From NCBI GenBank assembly GCA_014323675.1, contig JACONN010000002.1:992001-1056000 (forward strand): a stretch of DNA of 64,000 nucleotides, given 5' to 3'. Under the pieces are notes generated by a model that ran no database searches, was not told the DNA's origin, and was given only the letters and a program-made list of their open reading frames with translations. The DNA is from Hormoscilla sp. GM7CHS1pb. GTDB lineage: Bacteria > Cyanobacteriota > Cyanobacteriia > Cyanobacteriales > Desertifilaceae. The position numbers and the translations under genes were made by a program. Positions 1 to 9,356 of this stretch are shown here, piece by piece (the first letter of the stretch is position 1; each line of letters opens with the position of its first letter).

Positions 1-1276
1 GCGCTGGTAGAGGGAGCTTTCCGTTAATATGCCAGAAACCAGGTAAGCAACCACAGAACCAATCATCAGGGGTAGCACGAGATTAAAGTCAGCAGTCATC
101 TCAAATACGATCACAATGCTAGTGATCGGCACCTTGCCCACAGCACTAAAGAAAGCCCCCATGCCTGCTAGGGCGTAGGTAGTGGGTGCAGCGACTCCCA
201 AAGTATAGTATTGCCAGGTGCCCACCAGGTGGCCGAGAGCAGCTCCTAAAACTAGGGTGGGGGCGAACAGTCCTCCCGGCGTGCCCGCACCATAGGCGAT
301 GCAGGTGAACAGAAAGTGCGCGACAAAGGCCAGGGTAGCAGTAGCGATCGTCACGTCACCCGCCAGCAATATTTCTCGCAAACCCGCATTATTGTTAAAC
401 CAATCTGGCAGGAGGGCGATCGCCATTCTCGAAACTAATCCTGCCAGGGCCATTCGCCCTGGTAAAGTTAGAGGCAAGCGGCGATTGAGAGTCAGAGAGG
501 TAATAATCCCTTGATTAAACAGAGTCCCCAGCAGTCCAGCGAGGATACCCAACAACAGGAAGGAGGGAATTTCTGGGGCTGAGAAACTGGTAAGGGAGTC
601 GCTGATTTCCCGGTTGAGATTAAAGTTTTCACCCCTAGCAACCGCGAGACCACCGCACCCACAAAGGAAGCAACGATCGCTGTTTCCAGGGTAAGTCCTG
701 AGACATCGTGCAGCAGTTCCTCAATTACAAATAGAACTCCGGCAATGGGGGCATTAAAACCCGCAGCTAATCCTGCCGCCGCCCCAGCGGCAATCATCTG
801 GCGTCGGTGTTGAGGAGAAGTCGGAACTATGCGGGCTAAGCTAGCTGCTAGGGCGGCCCCAATTTGCACCGTTGGCCCTTGGCGACCCAGAGTCAGTCCC
901 GAGGAGACAGATAATAGGGTACTCAAGAATTTGACTAGGGCGACGCGCCAGTTCAGCACGATGGAGCCACCAGTCAGGGCTGACTTAACTTGGGCAACGC
1001 CGCTACCCGAGTTTCCGGTGCAAATTGCTCTATCAACCAGCCAGCAATGAAGCCAAAACTGATGCCGATAACTGGTAAAACGAACCAAACTGGCAGGTAG
1101 TTAGACGCCTGTATGCGGACTGGTCCTAATAGCCCGATGCCATTTTTGAGTAAAACTGCGCTGCATCCCGATACCAAACCAATTATGCAAGCTTCTACGT
1201 TCGCGCCAGCACGAGAGGTACTTGCCTTTTCTAGGCGGCGTTTGGGCGATAGAAAGCGGCTCAGGCTAAACATCAC
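1..1276 (-). CDS. ClC-type chloride channel/antiporter, C-terminus outside window, two frameshifts
   Basis: Membrane protein of the ClC family (Cl- channel or Cl-/H+ exchanger). Seen on the minus strand: an N-terminal part from 1276 with several hydrophobic helices, then a glycine-rich GSG pore segment, the LGRQGPTVQIG pore motif, the AGFNAPIAGVLFVIEE region and, nearer the window start, GAGTPGGLFAPTLVLGA, all typical of ClC proteins. The reading frame is broken twice, near 1010 and near 640. Both times adding one G to a G-run restores the family sequence, so sequencing error is more likely than real decay. The gene runs off the left edge, so any C-terminal CBS domains cannot be seen. Whether it is a channel or an exchanger is not decided. 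Confidence 0.85.
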
Positions 1277-1365
1277 ATCAATTGCACAATAGGCAACTAA
1301 AGTATGATATCAGAGCGTATTCCTCATAAAGAATCATTCTGAATTCAGATTATGGGTAATTTACC

Positions 1366-1410
1366 GATTTTTCCGGAACGGTAGCTGTTCTGATTTTTCC
1401 GGAACGGTAG
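1366..1410. repeat. Two direct copies of a 19-bp sequence
   Basis: GATTTTTCCGGAACGGTAG occurs at 1366-1384 and again at 1392-1410, 26 bp apart, between the ClC gene and the end of pmbA. Almost the same sequence lies inside the N-terminal codons of pmbA on the minus strand (near 2806-2827), and a variant is at about 59999-60017. It looks like a small dispersed repeat; no function is visible. Confidence 0.7.
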
Positions 1411-1447
1411 AGTACAGTGCGATTTTATCTCTTTGGGGATTTCTGAC

Positions 1448-2839
1448 TTAATCTGTTTTTCCGGTAACGGAAAGACCATCAACAATCAAGGATGGGGTAT
1501 AGCAGGAACCTTTCCAGTCGGCGTCGCCTCCCAATGCCACTAATTGTTTCAGGGCCTGATAGACATTACCTGCAACCATCGTATCTTTAACTCTACCGAC
1601 TATTTGACCGTCACGGACAAGATATCCCAGGTCAACGTTGATGGAAAATTCCCCAGAAATTCCCTGCGGTGTCTGGAGCGTGCTCTTGTCCTTCAGGACT
1701 CGGCACGCTCCAGACACCGCCGCATCCCCCAGGATTTGATCTATTACCAGTCCATCCTCTAGCTGAGCAATTAAGTCCCGCAGTTGACCAGTTCCGGGTT
1801 TAATTAGTAAGTTAAACAGACCCGGTTTGGGATAACTCCCTAAACCGGGGCGAAACCCATTACCTGTCGTTCCTTTGCCTAGCAAGCCGCCCGTGGTCCG
1901 ATCGGCGTAGAAGTTTTCTAAGATCCCATTTTGGATGAATACTAAGGGTTGGGTGCTCGTGCCTTCATCGTCAAAGGGGCAACTGTAAGGACCTGCTTCT
2001 GGTTGCTGGAAAATGGTGATGTGGGTGGAGATTACCCGTTCTCCTAATTTATCGCTCCAGGGAGATGCTTTCTCTACTACCTGTTTGCCGTTGAGGGCGC
2101 TACTAATAATTCCCCAGAATAGGTCTGCTGCTTTGGCTGTAAACAAGATTGGTAGGCGACCTGTTGTGGGGGGCGGCACGTTTGCTTTGGCCCAGTCTAA
2201 TCGCTGTAATAATGTATTTGCTATTAGCTTGGGATCTAGGCTGTCCCGCTGGGTTTGACCTTCACTCACGCCCAATAAATCATCCCCCCGCACCCATTCT
2301 GATTCTAGATAGCAGCTGAGGGTGCGGTCTGTATAGCTACGGTTGAGTCCTTTGGAGTTGATGATGCTAGTTGTTTCTATTTCACAATCCCATTCGCTAT
2401 TGCAGATGACTTCTGGATAGGCATCTCTGACCCTGCCGATCGCCTCTTTACCCCAAGCTACCAGCTGTTCTGCTGCCACATTTTTTCCCATATTGCTCTC
2501 GACATCCTCATCGACCTTATCGGCTAATTCTATCCTGCCTGGAGGATTGAGATGGGAGAGAGCGATCGCCCGTTCTACCAGCGCTTTTGGGTCCACTGGA
2601 CCGTAGGCTACTGCCAAACCCGGACGCCCGTCCACCCACAGTCGTAGGGCCGTACCTGCTGATTCACTGTTCGTCAGTTCCTTGAGTCGGTTCGCCTCGA
2701 AGGTCACTGATAACTCGCGCGATCGCTCTTGAAATACTTCTGCTGCTTCTGCGCCATTTTTCCCTGCTATATCTAATAGTTTATCCGCCAATTTTTCTTG
2801 TTCTCTGTCCACCGTTCCGGAAAAATCAGTATCTGTCAC
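1448..2839 (-). CDS. pmbA: TldE/PmbA family metalloprotease subunit with an in-frame hairpin insertion
   Basis: Member of the TldD/PmbA (TldE) family. The TldD-TldE heterodimer is a cytoplasmic protease that trims small peptides; TldE is the non-catalytic partner. The protein ends with the family's SGEFSINVDLGYLVRDGQ and VAGNVYQAL stretches, and no HExxxH motif is seen, which fits TldE rather than TldD. The start is taken at the GTG at 2839: the open frame continues to a TTG at 2899, but that part lies in a dispersed repeat. Residues between DQILGD and ISGEF are about 19 longer than expected from the family and are encoded by a 55-bp palindrome (1666-1720). The insertion keeps the frame, so the protein may still work. 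No TldD gene is visible in the window. Confidence 0.85.
   Translation of the reverse strand: MTDTDFSGTVDREQEKLADKLLDIAGKNGAEAAEVFQERSRELSVTFEANRLKELTNSESAGTALRLWVDGRPGLAVAYGPVDPKALVERAIALSHLNPPGRIELADKVDEDVESNMGKNVAAEQLVAWGKEAIGRVRDAYPEVICNSEWDCEIETTSIINSKGLNRSYTDRTLSCYLESEWVRGDDLLGVSEGQTQRDSLDPKLIANTLLQRLDWAKANVPPPTTGRLPILFTAKAADLFWGIISSALNGKQVVEKASPWSDKLGERVISTHITIFQQPEAGPYSCPFDDEGTSTQPLVFIQNGILENFYADRTTGGLLGKGTTGNGFRPGLGSYPKPGLFNLLIKPGTGQLRDLIAQLEDGLVIDQILGDAAVSGACRVLKDKSTLQTPQGISGEFSINVDLGYLVRDGQIVGRVKDTMVAGNVYQALKQLVALGGDADWKGSCYTPSLIVDGLSVTGKTD
1666..1720. repeat. 55-bp palindrome inside pmbA
   Basis: Perfect 18-bp inverted repeat, 1666-1683 against 1703-1720, with a 19-nt centre that itself holds a 5-bp hairpin (GTCCTTCAGGAC). 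It lies in the coding region of pmbA and adds about 19 residues in frame. The GGAGCGTGC/GCACGCTCC core recurs in intergenic hairpins at about 42118-42161 and 53262-53291, which marks it as a dispersed element and not part of the original gene. Confidence 0.85.
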
Positions 2840-2884
2840 TCGCTGCCTTCCTCTTCTCCTCAAATTATTTTTGGTACTGTTGGG

Positions 2885-2950
2885 GTTTGCGTACCTCAAC
2901 CCAACCTACATTTTTTTATTGTCTCGTTCCCTGACTCTGGCAGGGAACGT
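2885..2950. repeat. Two dispersed palindromic repeats between pmbA and tab2
   Basis: CTCAACCCAACCTAC (about 2895-2909) is half of the GGTTGGGTTGA repeat family that recurs near 20465, 37403-37590, 39376-39425 and 62842. It is followed by CGTTCCCTGACTCTGGCAGG and GAACG (about 2925-2949), a member of the CGTTCCC/GGGAACG hairpin family seen many times in the window. The space holds no gene. Confidence 0.65.
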
Positions 2951-2992
2951 CTTACAAGAGCCAGAGCCTCTTGTCAATACAGCCTTTATCTG

Positions 2993-3981
2993 CTAGCGGA
3001 GGGTTCCCGGAGCGTACAGTTCTTGTAACAGCCAAAATCCGGCAAAGGATTGGGACTGCGGATCCGACTGGACAGCTAAAAAATGGATTTGCTGCACTTC
3101 CTGCTTTGCTGATTCAAATCCTGCTGCTTCTGTGATGAGTTGCTTATTCTTCAGGTTCGCTAAAATCCAACTGTCACTAGCCCCCGTTTCCAAGATTAAT
3201 TTTGCGGCGTCTGGAGACAGCTCATGCCTGAAGGACGCGGTAGCGACCGAGACACCGGCCGGAGATTCGGGGATAAACTTCAAAAACGCCAGTTCTATAC
3301 CTGACATCCAACCCGCCATCGGCAGGGCCCGGGGCGAGAATAAAATTACTCCTGGAATAGGGGTTTCTGCTGTCACCTCCTGGGGTATTGGAAATGCTTC
3401 GCCAAAGGAAATATCCCACTCCGACATTTCCTGAAGATCCCCCGCTGTTAAGCTGACAAAGGCCCATTGCTTGGGCCTCAGGGCGTCTGGTAGCCGTTGA
3501 GGTATTGGGGGTTGATAGCTTCGCGTCCGGAGACACCCACCCATGTCGTGCGCGGGAGCGACACGACCGGGTGGGTGCTCCTGGACGCGAGCTGATGGTA
3601 CAGCCTGGGGGTCGTATCCAGTCTCCTGGGATACACTTCCTTGCTTCGTTCTTCTAGCAACTGGTTGAGGGCGATCGTCCGCCGCGACGGCACCGCCTGA
3701 ATATCTAATTCCTGACAGGCTTTTGTTATCATATTTTTCATCTGACGCCGGAAGAAGCGAATTTGGCTGGGGGCTTTTCCTGCTTGGGCGATCGCCTCTT
3801 CCAGGACTTGGCGCAGCTTCACCGAATTCACCTCTTTACTCGAACAATACTGAGAGTATTGAAACAGCGATTCTCGGTGGATATTCAAAGGACTCTCACA
3901 CAGTATAACTTCCCAGATTTTTTTGTTTTTATCGTCTAAAATTGGACACGAGTAGAAATCTAATTCCCAGATGATTCCCAT
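2993..3981 (-). pseudogene. Tab2/Atab2-like RNA-binding protein, split by a 68-bp hairpin
   Basis: N-terminal sequence MGIIWELDFYSCPILDDKNK is the hallmark of the Tab2/Atab2 (DUF1092) family. In chloroplasts Tab2 binds psaB mRNA and supports photosystem I translation; the cyanobacterial role is less clear. The first frame runs from 3981 through RLYHQLAS and is then lost; the second frame resumes at SYQPPIPQRLPDALRPKQWA and continues to 2993. Removing exactly the 68-bp palindrome at 3522-3589 restores one 306-residue frame, about the normal family length. Apart from this insertion the gene looks undamaged, so the event may be recent. The insertion is 2 mod 3, so no full-length protein is expected without frameshifting or removal of the element from the mRNA. 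Confidence 0.82.
3522..3589. repeat. 68-bp hairpin element, copy 1 (inside tab2)
   Basis: Long imperfect palindrome with 28- and 29-nt arms around an 11-nt loop (3551-3561). The arms carry CACCCACCC and GGGTGGGTG blocks flanked by an outer CGCGTCC/GGACGCG stem. Copies at 12861-12927 and 19996-20063 have the same architecture, the same loop length and the same bulge, but different outer stem bases that still pair. The gene is restored by removing precisely this segment, with no clear target-site duplication. Confidence 0.88.
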
Positions 3982-4039
3982 TGCTAATTGTTAATCCCTA
4001 TTTGTTGATTGCTAATTGCCCGATCGTAACAATTAGCCT

Positions 4040-4065
4040 CGTTCCCACGGCTCCGCCTGGGAACG
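4040..4065. repeat. CGTTCCC/GGGAACG dispersed hairpin
   Basis: CGTTCCCACGG-CTCCGCCTGGGAACG, one of many copies of this hairpin family in the window (others near 2925, 10945-11175, 11605, 20130, 26723, 42187, 44925 and 44972). It lies just downstream of the S1-domain gene stop and might act as a terminator, but its wide dispersal suggests a mobile repeat. Confidence 0.65.
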
Positions 4066-4068
4066 TGC

Positions 4069-4983
4069 TTATTTCTTTTCCAATATCTTTTTCGCCGCCC
4101 TGTCTTTACGGGCCTCTGCAGTTGCCATGACTTCGGACATTTTTTTTATCATTTCTCCTGGGTAATTTTCCAACACCTTGGTTGACAGAGAAATGCGACT
4201 TCTGCCTTCATTCTGATTAATAATCATCGCTTTAATTTCCTGACCCATTTGAAACAGGTCTGACAGGGAGGGAACGTAATTTTGGCTGATTTGCTTGACA
4301 TGCAGCAGAGCTGTCGAACCACCCAAATCTACAAATACGCCAAACGGTTTGATGTTAGCAATTTTCCCTTTTACCAACTGCCCCAACTCTAATTCGCTGA
4401 AGCTAGCGGACTGAGCTGCTATCCGCTGAGAGAGGACGAGTTTTTTCGTTTCCGGGTTGACCTCCAAAAAGCTGACGTTCAGGGATTCTCCTTTCAAAGC
4501 TTCCAGGTTATCTCGATCGATCAGGTGCGATCGGGGGATAAAGCCGCGCAACCCTTCCACGTCCACAGTGACGCCGCCTTTATTGGAGCCCGTAACAATC
4601 ACCTGGAGTGATTGCTTATTTTCCTCGATCTCGATCAGCTTTTCCCATAGCCGTTTGATTTCCAGCTGACGGCGGGAGAGGGTCACCTGACCTTCATCAT
4701 TCTGCTCGCGGACGATCAGGAAGTCCAGTTCCTCTTCTTGGGGCAGGACTTCTTTGATATCCTTATCCTTTAAGCTGCCAAAGGCAACTTCGCTCATGGG
4801 TAAGAATGCTGTGGACTTAGCACCAATTTCTACATAGATGCCATCCTCATCGTATACTTCTACCTTGCCCCGCACGACTTGCCCTTTTTGAAAGTTGTAG
4901 TCATGTGCTTCTAGGGCCTGGGCGAAATCATCCATTGAGAATGACTCTTTGGTGGGGTTAGGTGCTGTTTCTTGGGAATTCAT
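4069..4983 (-). CDS. rps1b: S1-domain RNA-binding protein, ribosomal protein S1 homolog (Rps1b type)
   Basis: A 304-residue protein with three S1 (OB-fold) repeats, starting near residues 33 (GQVVRGKVEVYDEDGIYVEI), 120 and 205 (KGKIANIKPFGVFVDLGG), and a basic lysine-rich tail. Cyanobacteria carry two short S1 proteins; the length fits the shorter Rps1b form (about 305 residues) rather than Rps1a (about 328). Such proteins bind mRNA and help position it on the 30S subunit, which matters because many cyanobacterial genes lack a Shine-Dalgarno site. The ATG at 4983 is the only sensible start. The assignment as Rps1b rather than Rps1a rests on length alone. Confidence 0.88.
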   Translation of the reverse strand: MNSQETAPNPTKESFSMDDFAQALEAHDYNFQKGQVVRGKVEVYDEDGIYVEIGAKSTAFLPMSEVAFGSLKDKDIKEVLPQEEELDFLIVREQNDEGQVTLSRRQLEIKRLWEKLIEIEENKQSLQVIVTGSNKGGVTVDVEGLRGFIPRSHLIDRDNLEALKGESLNVSFLEVNPETKKLVLSQRIAAQSASFSELELGQLVKGKIANIKPFGVFVDLGGSTALLHVKQISQNYVPSLSDLFQMGQEIKAMIINQNEGRSRISLSTKVLENYPGEMIKKMSEVMATAEARKDRAAKKILEKK

Positions 4984-4998
4984 TGTACTCAGAAGAAA

Positions 4999-5226
4999 TT
5001 AGGCTGCGCTTAGTGCTTGGGAGAATAGCTGTTGCACCTGCTTCCAGGCGTCAGTTGCAGCTTCCCAATTATAACTAGAACGTTGGTCGCAGCAGAAACC
5101 GTGGTCTGCTCCATCGTAGCGAAAGATGCGATGGGAAATTCGATGTTTTTGCAGTTCGGCCTCTATAAGATCGACTTGTGCAGCTGGGATGCTGGCGTCC
5201 TGCATGCCAAAGAAGGCGTAGACCAT
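4999..5226 (-). pseudogene. Dienelactone hydrolase family, C-terminal fragment
   Basis: The 75 residues FGMQDASIPAAQVDLIEAEL ... YDGADHGFCCDQRSSYNWEA match the C-terminal third of dienelactone hydrolase-type alpha/beta hydrolases: the catalytic Asp in GMQD and the catalytic His in ADHGF are present, but the nucleophile Cys/Ser half is missing. A few more residues are open upstream, then an in-frame TAA follows at about 5262. The remnant of a group II intron starts about 100 bp upstream, and no N-terminal half is found on the far side of the intron. The gene was therefore truncated by a rearrangement at the intron end and is unlikely to be active. Confidence 0.8.
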
Positions 5227-5350
5227 CAGTTTTCTGGCATGATATGGCTCTGAACAGCCTTCTTACTCAGGTTTCAATATTGCGCCTTGGTTCACCAGCA
5301 ATATTGAGGATCTATCCTGCCAACTACTTGACTATATCACCGGCTCATGA

Positions 5351-6634
5351 TTAAGTGTCACTTTTAATTACACCCACTACAGCCCTCAACTTTTCCTTGT
5401 GAGTTTTGATGGTCTTGTCGCTTGGCTTTATGAGGGTTTTGAAACCTTTCCCTGTTTTTCCACTTCGGTGTTTACCTACTTTGTACTGTCGAACATTAAA
5501 GCCGAGGAAATCAAATCCCGCCTTTTTTCCTTCCAAAGTATGGGCCATTCTGGTCTTTTCAGGTTTTAGCTCTAACCCTATTCCTGTTAACCACTCACTG
5601 ATAACTTCCTTCGCTTGCTCAACTACCTCGCGGTCTTTGTGCATCACTACAAAGTCATCAGCGTATCGCACTACTCCTAGTTCTTTCTGTTTGATTATGT
5701 TTGCCGGAACTATCTTTCTCACTTCTGCCTCCATCCCATGCAGTGCAATGTTTGCCAGTAGAGGGGATATTACTCCGCCCTGTGGCGTTCCTGCATAAGT
5801 CGGCTGGTATTCGTTCCGGTCCATCACCCCAGCTTTTAACCATTCCCGGATTTTTCTCCGTATTGGTGATGAGTTATTTAATTTTTTCAGTAGTGCTTTG
5901 TGGTCTATGCGATCGAAGCATTTTGCAATATCGGCGTCTAACACCCATTTGGGTTTTTGACTAACACTAGCGAATATTGCCGCAATCGCATCGTGGCATC
6001 CCCTGCCCGGCCTGAACCCGTAGGAGTTTGCCTCAAACACCGCTTCCCATTCGGGTTCTAGCGCTATCTTGACTAACCCCTGTAGGGCCCTGTCGTATAT
6101 TGTGGGTATTCCCAGTGGTCGCTTCTCTTCCCTTCCGGGTTTTGGTATCCATACCCTACGGGTGGGTTTGACCTTCTTCCCATCATTGACTTTAAGCTGC
6201 CTTACCAGTGGTTGTCTTTCGGAGGGTTTGAGCGCAATCACGCCGTCCATCCCTGCCGTTTTCTTCCCTTGGTTTTGTTGGGTAACCTGTCTCACCGCAA
6301 TCATCTTTGCGGACCATGACCTTGTCAATAAACCCTGGAGCTTGCGTACTAGCTTCCTATTCTCACTTTGGGCCGCTCTGTAGATGCGCTTTTGAATCTT
6401 AAATACATTCCGTTCCAACTTTCGCCAGGGGACTGCATTCCAGTCATATACTTTCCTTTCGGATGTACACCGTGACATATGAAATTCTACTAACCTCCAC
6501 ATTTTGGTTAATCGTGAGGGCGTCAGGGTAGGGGTCGAACTGGGAATCGCTTCCCAATCCTCCCGTTCGGAACCGTGCTTGCGACTTTCACCGCACACGG
6601 CTACTGGTTGGTAAGTCCTTGTCATGGATAGCAC
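5351..6634 (-). CDS. ltrA: Group II intron reverse transcriptase/maturase, C-terminally truncated
   Basis: Bacterial group II intron-encoded protein. The RT domain is complete: GKKTAGMDGV (about 123), PGREEKRPLGIPTIYDRALQ, SYGFRPGRGCHDAI, GTPQGGVISPLLANI (about 282) and the catalytic YADD at 324-327. The maturase domain X begins (GFDFLGFNVRQYK) but is cut after LRAVV and ends in an unrelated tail at 5351; no HNH endonuclease domain is present. The likely real start is one of the internal Met codons near residues 45-53, since the first residues look like intron RNA read through. Without a complete domain X the protein probably cannot support splicing. Confidence 0.9.
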   Translation of the reverse strand: MLSMTRTYQPVAVCGESRKHGSEREDWEAIPSSTPTLTPSRLTKMWRLVEFHMSRCTSERKVYDWNAVPWRKLERNVFKIQKRIYRAAQSENRKLVRKLQGLLTRSWSAKMIAVRQVTQQNQGKKTAGMDGVIALKPSERQPLVRQLKVNDGKKVKPTRRVWIPKPGREEKRPLGIPTIYDRALQGLVKIALEPEWEAVFEANSYGFRPGRGCHDAIAAIFASVSQKPKWVLDADIAKCFDRIDHKALLKKLNNSSPIRRKIREWLKAGVMDRNEYQPTYAGTPQGGVISPLLANIALHGMEAEVRKIVPANIIKQKELGVVRYADDFVVMHKDREVVEQAKEVISEWLTGIGLELKPEKTRMAHTLEGKKAGFDFLGFNVRQYKVGKHRSGKTGKGFKTLIKPSDKTIKTHKEKLRAVVGVIKSDT

Positions 6635-7497
6635 TATCAGAGTTACCTCCTACTGGCCTTGTCTTGTGAGATTTGGCCCCCAATGGTTGTCAGTAGACTG
6701 TTTTTAATGCCTTAGCTCCGGAAGGTTCGCAGAGGATATACCCGATAAAACCTTGAACCTGCTCTTTACTAACTTTTAGCCGTAAAATTTGGTTGGCCTC
6801 CGAGTTTTTACCCGGCTAAGGTCTTCTAGTCCATAAATCCGACTTTTGGGATTTCTCCCTAGTAACTGGAAAAATGGGGTTAATTTCTCCCTTGACTTCT
6901 TACCATATCCGTCCTACGTCAGCTCTGGTTACCCAGTATCGCCTACATTACTATAGGCGTTATCCCAAGCATTACCCTGGGCATTGGCTTCTTAGGACAT
7001 CCCTCCCCCGACGGCTTGCGTTTATCATCTAACTGGTCCCGAGGGGGACAGCACATCGGAGGTTACTTCGTTCCTTGGTATCATTTCATGATGCTTTTAG
7101 ACCCTTACTCTCCCCCGGGAGTTCTGTGGACGCATTGTTAACCAGATAAAACGGTCAACACTAACTACCATTTCCCTTTTGGGCCAGCGTATTAGCCTTA
7201 TTCCGCTGGTCTAGTATAACGAGGTTTAAGCGTAAGTTCGTTTTCTCTAGTCATGAGCATCTTTCCTAGCGGCATAACCGGCTTAGGCTGCCAGTTGTCC
7301 TACATTTAAGTCCTTGCTCTGCACCCCGGTGATGTCACTCCGAAGCACTAAGGACCGGTGTCACTCTCGCGCCAGAGAGGAGAGGAATTGAACCTCCATG
7401 AGTACCAAAGTTGTCCGGCTAATGGAACCAGACCTGACTGTTCACCGCTTACCCCGATTTAGTCGGTATTGCTGGTTTAGGTCAGAACGAATCGCAC
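5370..7497 (-). mobile_element. Group II intron B, 5' end intact, 3' end lost
   Basis: On the minus strand the element begins with GTGCGATTCG at 7497, the standard group II GUGYG 5' end, followed by about 860 nt of non-coding structured sequence (domains I-III) and the reverse transcriptase gene. The 3' domains V and VI expected after the RT gene are absent because the element stops within the maturase domain near 5370. The left boundary is approximate. It is not expected to splice in cis without domain V. Confidence 0.8.
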
Positions 7498-8128
7498 CTT
7501 ATCCTATCTATTACGGATAGGCTTGCTTCTCCACTCAATCTTTCCCAGTTGTGACCTGCTAATGAATTGCAGATGTTGCGCCTTCGGTGGCTACTCAGCA
7601 ATCGACCTCACTGAGAGTACATCAACTGGTTTACTTCGTTCCTGTAGATGATTGTTTGCGACCTTAGAGGGTGGCCCTACGCCGGGTTTATTGTCGGTGC
7701 TAGTTGGTCAGATAGCTACCTGCCAACGACCTATATCCTATCCCTTTTTGGGCCAGTGTGTAAGCCTTATTCCACTGGTTAATCGTTACGACGCTGCATC
7801 ACTTCGCTTCATGCTCCTCATAGCCGCTTGCTCGACGTTGACCAGTTTAGGCTACCAGTCATTAACGCCTTTTCGCCCCGCTTTACGGATTGATGCCATC
7901 GCTACCGCAGGGGCGATGCTTTTACCCCTGCACCTGGGGAGAAGGACTTGCACCTCCATCATCTCTGGGTTTCGCCGGTCTTCCTTGGTATCTCCACCGG
8001 TGGTTGACTTTACCCTACAAGTTTCAGGACCAATGATATCCTGCTAGCGTTCCCGGTTCTATGGCCTGTGACACCGCCATTTGACGTCCTCACTTCCATT
8101 ATGGACCTTTACGCTAAACGAATCGCAC
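7498..8128 (-). mobile_element. Group II intron A, 5' domain fragment flanking intron B
   Basis: A second GTGCGATTCG lies at 8128 on the minus strand. About 630 nt follow that are similar in layout to the domain I region of intron B: a shared stretch around 7744-7800 resembles 7190-7245 (TAAGCCTTATTCC...CTGGT), and both end with AACGAATCGCAC read on the plus strand. Intron B starts directly inside it, so the arrangement looks like an intron inserted in an intron (twintron-like). The downstream half of intron A is not found. Confidence 0.65.
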
Positions 8129-8186
8129 GACTAGATCGATTTTATCGCGCTAGCTGGGAAAACTCTATCCATGCAGCAGAAAAGGC

Positions 8187-8320
8187 ATAATTATTTGGCG
8201 TTGCACAATAACGGGATGATGGAGATAGTTGCAGAACTCTCAAACTTAGACTACAAGCCATTTTCAGTTATGTGCAAAAAAGGGCATCATCCCCAAAATG
8301 TGCAATGCCAATTATTTTAT
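8187..8320. mobile_element. Possible 134-bp MITE with long terminal inverted repeats
   Basis: The left end (8187-8221, with TTGGCGTTGCACAA and GGGATGATG) and the right end (8285-8320, CATCATCCCC and TGTGCAATGCCAATTATT) are imperfect inverted repeats of about 35 bp. The centre is short and non-coding. The shape is that of a non-autonomous transposable element next to the intron fragments; no target duplication could be defined. Confidence 0.55.
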
Positions 8321-8359
8321 AGAGATAATTACTCTTTCAGCTAGCCTGGAGGTTATGGA

Positions 8360-9344
8360 ATGGTGCAGTTTCAGATTCAGCTAGATAGTGACATCCCCGC
8401 ATCCAACCAGCTCTTTAATCAAATTCGGTTCGCGATCGCCTCTAGGCAATATCCCCCGGGGTACCGGCTCCCCAGCACCCGTGCTCTAGCGATGCAGACT
8501 GGTTTGCACCGCAACACGGTGAACAAGGTGTATCGACAGTTAGAAGAAACTGGTCTAGTGGAAGCGCAAGCGGGTTCTGGGATTTTCGTGCGGGCCGAAG
8601 GACTGGACGGAAAAGCGCCACACAAGTCTTATCTGCTGGAAAAATACCCAGATGCCGAACATCTGGTGAAACAGAGCTTAAATGAGCTGCTAGAGCAAGG
8701 TTGCTCTCTCAATGAAGCTAGAGAGTTGTTTTTGGCAGAAATTGACTGGCGCTTGCGTTCTAGTGCCCGGGTACTGGTGACTGCACCGCGTCAATGATAT
8801 CGGTGTCGGGGAGTTGATGACCCAGGAGTTGGAACAAGAACTGGGTATACCGGTGCAACTGGTGCCTTTAGAGGAGCTGACTGAGGTGCTAGATCGGATT
8901 TCCTCTGCTACTGTGGTAACTACCAAGTATTTTATTGGAGATGCCCTGATCTGTGCGGCTCCCAAATCTGTGCGGGTGATTCCGGTGGATATCTATGACT
9001 ATGCTGAAGAAATTAAGCTAGTGAAAAGCTTACCCAAAAATACCTGTTTGGGAATCGTCTGCCTTAGTGCTGGCGTGCTGCGAGCCACGGAGGTGATCAT
9101 TAATAGTCTCAGGGGAGATGAGATATATGTGATGAAGGCTCAGCCCCAAGATAACTATAAACTAGATGCTATAGCTCGCGGTGCCCAAGCGATCGTTACT
9201 GATATGGCGAGTTATGATGCCGTCAAGGCTGCGGTGGCCGCTGCCAGAGAGGACATTATTCGCGCTCCTCGGATCTATCCCTGCGAGAATTATATCGATT
9301 CTCAGTCGATCGAACGACTGCAGCGCGAACTAGGTTTGGACTAA
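8360..9344 (+). CDS. GntR-type transcriptional regulator, one frameshift
   Basis: N-terminal winged helix-turn-helix of the GntR family (residues 8-75, with PPGYRLPSTRALAMQTGLHR and NTVNKVYRQLEETGLVEAQA) followed by a cyanobacterial C-terminal sensor part of unknown ligand. There is no aminotransferase domain, unlike MocR regulators. The frame stops at 8797 (TAPRQ then TGA), and the rest resumes at NDIGVGELMTQELEQELGI and runs to 9344. Removing one C at about 8792 gives one 327-residue protein, the usual length for this type. A sequencing error or a recent inactivation are both possible. The stop codon is directly followed by the nitroreductase gene, suggesting one operon. Confidence 0.82.
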
Positions 9345-9356
9345 ATGGGAGTGATT

